Below, piece after piece: positions 1-5,700 of a DNA stretch of 7,010 bases. Where the stretch lies: NCBI GenBank assembly GCA_030600505.1, contig JAUVLY010000043.1:1-7010 (forward strand), given 5' to 3'. This DNA is from Candidatus Falkowiibacteriota bacterium (GTDB lineage: Bacteria > Patescibacteriota > Patescibacteriia > Patescibacteriales > UBA12075). Positions within the stretch are counted from its first letter, which is position 1; each line of letters begins with the position of its first letter. A program made the translations under genes and the position numbers. The notes under the pieces were generated by a model that saw only the letters and a program-made list of their open reading frames with translations, was not told the DNA's origin and did no database searches.

Positions 1-195
1 TCTTTCGCGGAATTGCAGAGTGTAGAACGAAGAGTAATGTATATGAAAGATTGGATTAAAAAATTAGACGGCTTTTTAATTTTGAATGATAAAGAAATTT
101 TAAATAATTCCGGCAATGTTTCGCATGGAAATATGGAGTTGAAAGTGAGAAAAGAATTAAAGAGATATAACCGAAAGGCGTTAAAAAATAGATAA
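1..195 (+). CDS. RhuM-family protein, C-terminal end only
   Basis: The reading frame is open from base 1 and ends at TAA 193-195, so this is the last 64 codons of a gene that begins before the window; the internal TTG/ATG codons are not needed as starts. The visible protein reads SFAELQSVERR, then YMKDWIKKLDGFLILNDKEIL, then NNSGNVSH. From memory this matches the C-terminal end of the RhuM ('virulence RhuM') family: a charged FAE.QA..R stretch, a (M)xMxDW..KLD.FL..N..E.L block, and a G.(I/V)SH turn before a final helix. RhuM proteins are widespread in accessory regions and their biochemical role is unsettled, so no function is given. The last about 20 residues are K/R-rich and depart from the usual A..EYE-type ending, which may be divergence. 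The assignment rests on a short piece. Confidence 0.7.
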   Translation, partial: SFAELQSVERRVMYMKDWIKKLDGFLILNDKEILNNSGNVSHGNMELKVRKELKRYNRKALKNR

Positions 196-301
196 AATTT
201 GTGGTTACGGGAGTAAAACCGTAAAATATAAACGAACTTGCGTTATTTCTGTATTTATGATAAAACTATAGTACTTAACGTTATTTTTGCTAGCGCAAAA
301 A

Positions 302-331
302 GCCCCACTACAAATGGGGCACATGCGAATA
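302..331 (+). repeat. 30-base hairpin repeat, copy A
   Basis: Arm GCCCCA (302-307), loop CTACAAA (308-314), arm TGGGGC (315-320), one base, tail CATGCGAATA (322-331). The length and layout are identical to the copies at 1771, 2032 and 5654, but the arms differ and still pair perfectly. This copy is intergenic, in the probable leader of the S1 gene. There is no T-run after it, so it is not a normal intrinsic terminator. Confidence 0.9.
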
Positions 332-336
332 AATAA

Positions 337-355
337 ATCCCGGTTTTACCGGGAT
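337..355. repeat. Isolated 8-bp hairpin
   Basis: ATCCCGGT (337-344) pairs perfectly with ACCGGGAT (348-355) around the loop TTT. It starts 5 bases after repeat copy A. It is not followed by a T-run on either strand, so I do not call it a terminator. It could be another small dispersed palindrome or part of the S1 leader structure. Confidence 0.6.
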
Positions 356-398
356 AAATAATACACCAATAATTAACTCCGTGGTATATGGTGGCTGC

Positions 399-422
399 GG
401 GACTTTGTCCCTATATTTAGGG
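399..422 (+). promoter_or_regulatory. Overlapping alternative hairpins before the S1 gene
   Basis: GGGAC (399-403)/GTCCC (407-411) forms one hairpin. CCCTA (409-413)/TAGGG (418-422) forms another and uses the same three C residues at 409-411, so the two exclude each other. A seven-T run follows at 438-444. This geometry is what a switching leader looks like, but both stems are only 5 bp, no stem abuts the T-run, and no known motif is recognised. The functional call is therefore tentative. Confidence 0.3.
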
Positions 423-482
423 AAAGGTTAAGTAGGCTTTTTTTGTTGAATAAAAGCATACTTTTAAAACTATTTAAACAAT

Positions 483-2081
483 ATGAGCGAAGAAGTAAAA
501 AATAAAAAAGAACAAGATGACATTTCCAGCGACGACTATAGAGAAATGCTGGATAGATTTTATGTTAAAGCCTCCGGGGTTGGTGAATTACTCAAGGGCC
601 AAGTTATTGCCGCCTCCAAGAGTGAAGTTAAACTGGATATAGACGGCATCCGGACCGGGGTAGTACGCGGGCCAGAGCTTTATGAAGAAGATGACAGCTA
701 TGCCGATCTTAAACCCGGTGACACGGTTGAGGCAACAGTAATTGATGATGAGAATGAGAATGGCGAGCTGGAGCTGTCTTTCCGTTTTGCCGGCCAGGAA
801 AAAGCTTGGGCTGGATTACGTGAATCTCATCACGACCACACTGTTATTAAAATTAAGATCGCTGACGCTAATCGGGGCGGCTTATTGGCAAAATATCGGC
901 AGATAGCCGGGTTTTTACCGGTTTCACAGTTGGCACCGGAGAATTATCCGCGCGTAAACGGCGGAGATAAGGGTAAAATATTGGAACGTTTAAGAAGTTT
1001 TGTGGGCAAGGAATTTGAGGTGAAAGTTATGACGCTTGACGAAAAGGATGATAAAATTATTTTTTCGGAAAAAGAAGCCTGGAATGAAAAACAAAAAGAC
1101 GTAATTAATAAATATAAAGTCGGCACAGTTATTGAGGGCACGATTACCGCCATCACCGATTTTGGTGTTTTCATCAGTTTTGGTGAAAATTTGGAAGGTT
1201 TAATCCATATTTCAGAACTGGCCTGGCAGCGAATTGATGACCCGAGTGGCCTTTACAAGGTTGGTGATATTATAAAAGCGGAAGTAATTAGCCTGGAAAA
1301 TTCCAAGATATTTTTATCCGCCAAGAAGCTGCTTCAGGATCCTTGGGAAAATGTCGGTAAAAAGTTTAAAGCCGGGCAGCTGGTGGAAGGCAGGGTATTA
1401 AAAATTAACCCTTTTGGTTTATTTGTGTCTTTGGACGCGGATATTCATGGTTTGGCGCATGTTAGCCAGTTGGAATTAGCACCCAAAGAACGGATCAATG
1501 AAAAATATAAAAACGGTGAAAAGCGGATTTTTGAGATCGTATCGATTGAGCCCAAAGATCATCGTCTTGGCTTAGCTTATAATAAAGTGGCTCAAGAGGC
1601 AGAGGCTAAGGGTGTAAAGCTGGGGGAGAAAACAGAAAGCAGAAAACAGAAAGCAGGCGATAGTAAACAGACAGCAGTAAACAGACAGCAGACGGCAGAC
1701 GACAGTAAACAGACAGCAGACAGCAGACAGCAGACAGCAGACGACAAAGAGAAAAAAGAGGATTTGAAACGCGCCGCTACAAATGGCGCCCATGCGAATA
1801 GTAAGAAAAAGAATAAAGAGATTGATGATGAAAAGAAGACTGATAAAAAGAAAAAGAAAGACAAAGCTGTAGAGACGCGCCGCGGCGCGTCTGATGATAA
1901 AGACAAGAAGAAAGATAAAAAGCAGGAGAAGGACGAGAAACCAAAAAAGAAAAAAGTAGAAAAGGCCGCTAAAAAGAAAGAAAGTAAGACCAAGGTAGCA
2001 AAAAAAGAGGTTAAAAAAGAGGATTTGAAACGCGCCGCTACGAATGGCGCTCATGCGAATAGTAAGAAAGATAAGAAATAA
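483..2081 (+). CDS. rpsA: S1-domain RNA-binding protein, probably 30S ribosomal protein S1
   Basis: This 532-residue protein has four S1 (OB-fold) units: about 36-105, 115-197, 212-283 and 295-367. The third and fourth are the clearest, with GxVxxITDFGVFISF...GLIHISEL and GRVLKINPFGLFVSL...GLAHVSQL cores; the first two are more divergent. The first two repeats of S1 normally dock on the ribosome and the later ones bind mRNA, so the likely role is helping mRNA bind the 30S subunit; that is family knowledge. Residues about 370-532 form a low-complexity tail very rich in K, E and D, probably disordered. The tail holds a Q/T/D-rich tandem stretch (about 383-421), the segment KKEDLKRAATNGAHANSKK twice (424-442 and 511-529), and a palindrome-encoded VETRRGAS (463-470). 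ATG 483 is the first start, with no Shine-Dalgarno sequence upstream. typA follows 7 bases after the stop, so the two are probably co-transcribed. A generic S1 RNA-binding protein is the alternative. Confidence 0.85.
   Translation: MSEEVKNKKEQDDISSDDYREMLDRFYVKASGVGELLKGQVIAASKSEVKLDIDGIRTGVVRGPELYEEDDSYADLKPGDTVEATVIDDENENGELELSFRFAGQEKAWAGLRESHHDHTVIKIKIADANRGGLLAKYRQIAGFLPVSQLAPENYPRVNGGDKGKILERLRSFVGKEFEVKVMTLDEKDDKIIFSEKEAWNEKQKDVINKYKVGTVIEGTITAITDFGVFISFGENLEGLIHISELAWQRIDDPSGLYKVGDIIKAEVISLENSKIFLSAKKLLQDPWENVGKKFKAGQLVEGRVLKINPFGLFVSLDADIHGLAHVSQLELAPKERINEKYKNGEKRIFEIVSIEPKDHRLGLAYNKVAQEAEAKGVKLGEKTESRKQKAGDSKQTAVNRQQTADDSKQTADSRQQTADDKEKKEDLKRAATNGAHANSKKKNKEIDDEKKTDKKKKKDKAVETRRGASDDKDKKKDKKQEKDEKPKKKKVEKAAKKKESKTKVAKKEVKKEDLKRAATNGAHANSKKDKK
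1629..1747 (+). repeat. ACAGACAGC-type imperfect tandem repeat inside the S1 gene
   Basis: This purine-and-C-rich stretch is built from variants of ACAGAAAGCAG, ACAGACAGCAG and CAGTAAACAG, ending in a run of four AGACAGC heptamers. It stays in frame and encodes a K/Q/T/A/D-rich stretch with recurring KQTA and RQQTADD. It is almost free of T on the plus strand, unlike the S1-domain half of the gene, which suggests local slippage expansion rather than ordinary descent. Confidence 0.85.
1752..1808 (+). repeat. 57-bp duplicated segment, first copy (partner at 2013-2069)
   Basis: These 57 bases recur 261 bases later with only two differences, A1781/G2042 and C1790/T2051. Both fall at third codon positions and are silent, so both copies encode KKEDLKRAATNGAHANSKK. 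The 30-base hairpin repeat is the core of each copy. The duplication is wider than the repeat found elsewhere, so the second copy probably arose by local duplication rather than an independent insertion. Confidence 0.9.
1771..1800 (+). repeat. 30-base hairpin repeat, copy B (inside the S1 gene)
   Basis: Arm GCGCCG (1771-1776), loop CTACAAA (1777-1783), arm TGGCGC (1784-1789, with one G-T pair next to the loop), one base, tail CATGCGAATA (1791-1800). It lies wholly inside coding sequence and is read in frame as part of KRAATNGAHANS. It has the same orientation as copies A, C and D on the plus strand. Confidence 0.9.
1873..1892. repeat. Perfect 20-bp GC palindrome inside the S1 gene
   Basis: AGACGCGCCGCGGCGCGTCT is its own reverse complement. 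It is preceded by GT at 1869-1870, so the left side reads GTAGAGACGCGCC; the right side lacks the matching CTAC. It encodes TRRGAS in frame. From memory, GTAGAGACG-type palindromes occur as dispersed repeats in several bacterial groups. It is a different family from the CTACAAA hairpin but sits in the same tail, in an otherwise A-rich stretch. Confidence 0.85.
2013..2069 (+). repeat. 57-bp duplicated segment, second copy (partner at 1752-1808)
   Basis: This is the second copy of the segment encoding KKEDLKRAATNGAHANSKK, ending three codons before the S1 stop. The two base differences from the first copy are silent. It forms the extreme C-terminus of the S1 protein and lies just upstream of the typA start. 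Confidence 0.9.
2032..2061 (+). repeat. 30-base hairpin repeat, copy C (end of the S1 gene)
   Basis: Arm GCGCCG (2032-2037), loop CTACGAA (2038-2044, one change from the other copies), arm TGGCGC (2045-2050), one base, tail CATGCGAATA (2052-2061). It contains two ATG triplets (2044 and 2053) in frame with typA, giving possible 15- and 12-residue N-terminal extensions. The conserved TypA start at 2089 is more likely. Confidence 0.9.
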
Positions 2082-2088
2082 ATTTTTT

Positions 2089-3879
2089 ATGGAAATAAGA
2101 AATATTGCGATTATCGCCCACGTTGATCACGGCAAAACAACTCTTACTGACGCGTTAATGCGACAAACAGGAATGTCTGAAGCCGGGGACAGTATGGACA
2201 GTGATACGCTTGAGCAAGAAAGAGGTATAACAATTTACTCAAAAAATACTTCCGTATATTACTCTGATACAAAAATAAATATAGTAGATACGCCAGGACA
2301 CGCCGACTTCGGATCCGAGGTTGAGCGTGTTTTGCGTTCTATTGACTGTGTGCTCTTGGTAGTTGATGCCCAGGAGGGTCCGATGCCGCAGACAAAATTT
2401 GTTTTGAAAAAATCACTCGAGTTGGGACTCAAGCCAATTGTGGTAATTAACAAGATTGATAAACCGGCCGCTCGGCCAACGGATGTTGAAGAAATGGTTT
2501 ATGAATTATTTTTAGACCTGGGTGCTAGTGATGAGCAGCTTGATTTTTCTGTTATTTTTTCTATTGCCAAACAAGGGATCGCTAAAAAGGATCTTAATGA
2601 TGATTCCAAAGATCTATCGCCACTGCTTGATATTATTATTAAAGAAGTGCCGATTGCTTCAGGCGAAGAGGCAAAAAATAAACCTTTTCGCATTCAGCCT
2701 TTTAATTTAGCTTATGATAATTTTCTTGGTCGTTTGGCAATTAGCCGTATCTACGAAGGCGAGATTAAAGCTGGCGCTAAAGTTATAATAAAAGACGATA
2801 GCGGTGAATTTAGAGACGGGAAGATTACCAAGCTTTTTACTTTTGAAGGATTAAAAAGAAAAGAAGTGGATACAGCTACGGCCGGTGATATTATTATGAC
2901 AGCCGGCCTGCCTAATATATATATTGGTGAAACCGTTTGTGAAAACAGCGAACAAAAGCCTTTGCCGGCGATAAACATCGACAAGCCGACAATTTCACTC
3001 AATTTTTTAATCAACAATTCTCCCTTGGCCGGCTGTGAAGGTAAGTTTGTCACCAACCGTCAGCTCAAAGAAAGGCTTGAGCGTGAATTGGAGGTCAACG
3101 TTGGTTTAAAGATAGATTTTTCCGCGGTGGACCACTATAAAGTACTGGGCCGGGGGGAGATGCATATTGCCATCCTCCTTGAAAATATGCGCCGTGAAGG
3201 CTATGAGCTGCAAATTTCTCAGCCGCAAGTTATAATTAAAGAAGTTGATGGTGTAAAACACGAGCCGTTTGAAGAGGTAACAATAATTGCACCAAATGAT
3301 ATGACCGGAGTGATAATTGAAAAGCTTTCTAAGCGCCGGGGGAATATGCTGGAAATGAAGCCGGAGCATGGCAATACAAAAATTATTTTTGAAATCCCGA
3401 CACGCGGACTTTTGGGCTATCGGAATGAATTTGTAGTTGATACCCGCGGTGAAGGTATAATTTATACGCGTGTGATCGGCTTTAAGCCCTATGCCGGCGA
3501 TATTGCCAAGCACGAAGTTGGCTCCATGGTATCCATGGCCACTGGCAAGGCGCTTGGTTTTTCATTATTCAATCTGCAAAACAGAGGCAATCTGTATATT
3601 TCGGCCTCCACGCAAGTCTATGAAGGAATGGTTATTGGTGATGTGGCTAAGGGCGATGACTTAGCGGTTAATCCGACCAAAGGCAAACAGCTTACTAATA
3701 TGCGCGCATCTGGCGCGGATGAAGCAATCCGTTTAACTACCCCGATTGATTTAACGCTTGAGCGCGGGATGAGTATTATGGCAGGTGATGAATATTTGGA
3801 AATTACACCCCAAAATATCCGCCTTAGAAAACAGTTTTTAACTGAGAATGAAAGAATTAGAGAGAGTCGGAAAAAATAA
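2089..3879 (+). CDS. typA: Ribosome-associated GTPase TypA/BipA
   Basis: This is a translational GTPase of the EF-G-like family that binds the 70S ribosome; in other bacteria it aids 50S assembly and growth in the cold or under stress. The 596 residues are near the family norm of about 605-615. The G motifs are clear: P-loop AHVDHGKT (10-17), switch I with ERGITI (44-49), DTPGH (67-71), NKID (121-124) and a G5-like SIAK. The EF-Tu-like domain 2, the EF-G domain III/V-like part (GRGEMHIAILLENMRREGYE, RGLLGYRNEF) and the TypA C-terminal domain (about the last 110 residues, ending in the basic RLRKQFLTENER) follow in order. ATG 2089 is chosen because MEIRNIAIIAHVDHGK is the standard N-terminus. 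An in-frame ATG at 2044 lies inside the upstream repeat and would only add a repeat-derived leader. The gene starts 7 bases after the S1 stop with no clear Shine-Dalgarno sequence, suggesting coupled translation from a shared mRNA. Confidence 0.97.
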   Translation: MEIRNIAIIAHVDHGKTTLTDALMRQTGMSEAGDSMDSDTLEQERGITIYSKNTSVYYSDTKINIVDTPGHADFGSEVERVLRSIDCVLLVVDAQEGPMPQTKFVLKKSLELGLKPIVVINKIDKPAARPTDVEEMVYELFLDLGASDEQLDFSVIFSIAKQGIAKKDLNDDSKDLSPLLDIIIKEVPIASGEEAKNKPFRIQPFNLAYDNFLGRLAISRIYEGEIKAGAKVIIKDDSGEFRDGKITKLFTFEGLKRKEVDTATAGDIIMTAGLPNIYIGETVCENSEQKPLPAINIDKPTISLNFLINNSPLAGCEGKFVTNRQLKERLERELEVNVGLKIDFSAVDHYKVLGRGEMHIAILLENMRREGYELQISQPQVIIKEVDGVKHEPFEEVTIIAPNDMTGVIIEKLSKRRGNMLEMKPEHGNTKIIFEIPTRGLLGYRNEFVVDTRGEGIIYTRVIGFKPYAGDIAKHEVGSMVSMATGKALGFSLFNLQNRGNLYISASTQVYEGMVIGDVAKGDDLAVNPTKGKQLTNMRASGADEAIRLTTPIDLTLERGMSIMAGDEYLEITPQNIRLRKQFLTENERIRESRKK

Positions 3880-3920
3880 ATTTATTTTTTTTCCACCGCC
3901 CAGGGCCTACCCCAGGGCGG
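3871..3920. terminator. Composite palindromic region between convergent genes, probable two-way terminator
   Basis: Two structures are stacked between typA and the convergent helicase gene. The first is a perfect 20-bp A/T palindrome, AAAAAATAAATTTATTTTTT (3871-3890), which contains the typA stop codon. The second is a GC hairpin, CCGCCC (3896-3901)/GGGCGG (3915-3920), with a possible inner GGG/CCC pairing. Read on the minus strand, the GC stem is followed by an A-run and then TTTATTTTTT, so the T-run is not directly adjacent. On the plus strand no T-run follows the GC stem. The position between convergent genes supports a terminator role; the sequence is not a textbook one. Confidence 0.45.
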
Positions 3921-3957
3921 ATTGATGCGGATTAATGTGAAATATGCGTAAAGTAAA

Positions 3958-5631
3958 TTAATATCGTTTGCGTCCTCTTTTTTTTCTTTTAAAATTTCGG
4001 TTTGATTTGTTGTTTCCTTTTTTTTGGTAACCGGTTGCCACATCACTCTTACTCAAAATAATTTTTTTGTTTTTTAAATTTGTTCCGTTTAAATAATTTA
4101 CTACTGCGTCGGCTCGTCTTTTTTCAACCGAGAAAATGGAGTGTTCCGGCATTATGTTTATTCGACCGACTTCAACGCCTTTTAAATTTTTGTTTGAATT
4201 AAGTAAGGCAAAAAGATCCTTAACATTAAAGCCGTGTTTCTTGCCAAAATTTATTTTTAGATTAATATTATCGCCACTTTCCTTTCTTGCGCGAGTCGGC
4301 TTAAGCTCGGCGTTTAGATCGCGGGTATTTTTGTATTCATTTAAAGTAGATTTAAATTTTTGGGTGATAAATAATTTAATCAAATCTTCTTTGCTTACTT
4401 TTTTAAGTCTTTGGGCAAAATCTTTTAAATACTTATCATTACTGATATCTTTAATATTTGTTTCTTCAATTTCGACAAGGAAATTATCAATCTGTTTTTT
4501 ACAAATATCATTACCCTCCGGAACTTTTTTGTACTCAAATTTTTTGCCAATAATTCCTTCTAGTGTTTTAATTTTTCCTACTTCTCTTGGCGTAAGTATG
4601 GAGATAGATATTCCGCTTTTTTTAGCCCTGCCTGTTCTTCCGCTGCGGTGCGTGTAAGACTCGTCATTGTCAGGCAGGTTGTAGTTTATAATATGAGTAA
4701 GATCACTCACGTCTATTCCTCTGGCCGCCACGTCTGTTGCTACCAGTAGTTGGATTTGTTTTTTCTTGAATCTATCCATTATTTTTGTCCGTATGTTTTG
4801 TGAAATTTCGCCGTGTAAAGCCTCAGCGTCATAATTAGATTGTTTTAGCAGGTCAGCTATTTTCCCTGTTTCAATCCTGGTGCGGCAAAAAAGAATGCCA
4901 TAAACTCCGGGTAAACAATCCAAGATCCTTTTAAGTGTTTCAAAGCGATCTCTGGCATTTACAACGTAATATTCATGGCTTACTTTTTCCGCGCCGATAT
5001 TTTTTTCTCCGGCGCTTATTTCACGCGCTTCATTCATGTACTTCTTGGCAATAGAATGGACACTTTTGGATATTGTGGCTGAGAAAAGCAAAGTCTGCCT
5101 TGTCTTGGGAGTTTGTTCCAAAATGGCATCCAAGTCTTTTTTGAAACCCATATCCAGCATTTCGTCAGCCTCATCCAAGACTAGCCATTTGATGTTTTGG
5201 AGCTTTAATACTTTTCTTCGTATCAAATCATGGACTCGGCCCGGAGTGCCGACAACAATGTTAGTCCCGACTCTAAGGGATCTGATTTGCAAATCAATTC
5301 TGGCTCCGCCGTAGACTGCGGTAACTTTTACTCCTTTTGAGTGCCTGGCATATTGTAAAATATCCCCGGAAATCTGGATACACAGCTCTCTGGTTGGGCA
5401 AAGGATTATTGTTTGCAATTCTTTATCATGCGCTTTAATTTTATTTAAAATAGGCAAGCCAAAAGCCGCCGTCTTTCCGGTCCCGGTTTGCGCCGAAGCA
5501 ATCAAGTCATTTTTCGATTTTAATATAAATGGGATTACCTTTTCCTGAATAGGCGTAGGCTCTATAAACCCCAGGTTATCCAGGCTCTTCATTATATCCG
5601 GATTTAGCCCTAGCTCTTTAAATGTTGTCAT
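3958..5631 (-). CDS. deaD: DEAD-box ATP-dependent RNA helicase, DeaD/CsdA-type
   Basis: This enzyme unwinds short RNA duplexes using ATP; relatives act in ribosome assembly, mRNA decay and cold adaptation. With the start at ATG 5631 (557 residues) all motifs are intact: Q motif (F4 to Q29), motif I AQTGTGKT (47-54), PTREL (79-83), GTPGR (128-132), DEAD (153-156), SAT (184-186), ATDVAARGID (298-307) and HRSGRTGR (328-335). Residues about 457-533 (INFGKKHGFNVKDL, VGRINIM, FSVEKRRADAVVNYLNG) match the DbpA/CsdA-type RRM-like C-terminal domain, which binds structured RNA. A basic tail of about 24 residues follows. The frame stays open upstream to ATG 5676, adding 15 residues encoded mostly by hairpin repeat D. 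I prefer 5631 because MTTFKELGLNPDIM is the usual family N-terminus. Neither start has a Shine-Dalgarno sequence. The gene appears to be transcribed alone from a promoter at 5701-5729. Confidence 0.93.
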   Translation of the reverse strand: MTTFKELGLNPDIMKSLDNLGFIEPTPIQEKVIPFILKSKNDLIASAQTGTGKTAAFGLPILNKIKAHDKELQTIILCPTRELCIQISGDILQYARHSKGVKVTAVYGGARIDLQIRSLRVGTNIVVGTPGRVHDLIRRKVLKLQNIKWLVLDEADEMLDMGFKKDLDAILEQTPKTRQTLLFSATISKSVHSIAKKYMNEAREISAGEKNIGAEKVSHEYYVVNARDRFETLKRILDCLPGVYGILFCRTRIETGKIADLLKQSNYDAEALHGEISQNIRTKIMDRFKKKQIQLLVATDVAARGIDVSDLTHIINYNLPDNDESYTHRSGRTGRAKKSGISISILTPREVGKIKTLEGIIGKKFEYKKVPEGNDICKKQIDNFLVEIEETNIKDISNDKYLKDFAQRLKKVSKEDLIKLFITQKFKSTLNEYKNTRDLNAELKPTRARKESGDNINLKINFGKKHGFNVKDLFALLNSNKNLKGVEVGRINIMPEHSIFSVEKRRADAVVNYLNGTNLKNKKIILSKSDVATGYQKKGNNKSNRNFKRKKRGRKRY

Positions 5632-5638
5632 AACGTTA

Positions 5639-5653
5639 TCACGCTTTGCGTGA
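5639..5653. promoter_or_regulatory. Hairpin just upstream of the helicase start
   Basis: TCACGC (5639-5644) pairs with GCGTGA (5648-5653) around TTT. On the helicase mRNA this 6-bp stem ends 7 bases before the ATG at 5631, where a ribosome would land, and directly abuts hairpin repeat D. It could limit translation unless opened, for example by the helicase itself; that is inference. A temperature- or helicase-dependent effect would fit the enzyme's family role. Confidence 0.5.
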
Positions 5654-5683
5654 CCCGCGCTACAAATGCGGGACATGCGAATA
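5654..5683 (+). repeat. 30-base hairpin repeat, copy D (helicase leader)
   Basis: Arm CCCGCG (5654-5659), loop CTACAAA (5660-5666), arm TGCGGG (5667-5672, with one G-T pair next to the loop), one base, tail CATGCGAATA (5674-5683). On the plus strand it has the same orientation as the other copies, but relative to the helicase gene it is antisense. It lies between the helicase promoter and start codon, so it would be transcribed as part of the leader. On the minus strand its tail supplies the ATG at 5676 that is in frame with the helicase. Confidence 0.9.
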
Positions 5684-5700
5684 TTTAAAACACAATCATA

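Larger units (their letters stand above)
196..482 (+). other. Gene-free region and likely leader of the S1 gene, rich in hairpins
   Basis: No coding sequence is visible in these 287 bases. Going rightwards there is an inverted repeat TTACGG (205-210)/CCGTAA (219-224); a weak promoter-like pair, TTGCGT 238-243 and TAAAAC 261-266 with 17 bases between (TATAGT at 267-272 is an alternative -10); a hairpin TTTTTGC 284-290/GCAAAAA 295-301 with loop TAGC; a repeat-family copy (302-331); a second hairpin (337-355); and a pair of mutually exclusive hairpins (399-422) followed by a seven-T run at 438-444. If the weak promoter is real, the S1 mRNA would have a leader of about 200 bases with at least four hairpins. 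S1 genes autoregulate in some bacteria, so leader control is plausible, but I recognise no known riboswitch or ribosomal-protein leader here. Confidence 0.5.

Noticed and set aside
120..127. TTCGCATG, an 8-base match to the reverse complement of the repeat tail
   Set aside because: The two outer tail bases differ, and there is no CTACAAA loop or hairpin beside it, so it is probably chance within the RhuM gene.
435..444. GGC plus seven T as an intrinsic terminator before the S1 gene
   Set aside because: No stem abuts the T-run. The only complementary AAAAAGCC is at 297-304, about 130 bases away.
1629..1747. Possible CRISPR array or VNTR-type spacer array
   Set aside because: The units are 7-14 bases, imperfect, and have no unique spacers; they are coding and in frame.
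1572..2054. Long minus-strand open frames opposite the S1 tail (also 1592-1993), rich in F, L and S
   Set aside because: They are mirrors of a lysine- and glutamate-rich repeat stretch, with no family resemblance, no start signals, and the known gene on the other strand.
2044..2088. typA starting at ATG 2044
   Set aside because: This would begin inside the hairpin repeat and overlap the S1 stop; the family N-terminus MEIRNIAIIAHVDHGK starts at 2089.
3917..3933. GCGGATT direct repeat after the GC hairpin
   Set aside because: Two 7-base copies ten bases apart with no further structure; too short to interpret.
4136..4657. Plus-strand open frame inside the helicase gene (also 5036-5314)
   Set aside because: It lies wholly opposite a helicase with all motifs intact, and has no ribosome binding site or recognisable domain.
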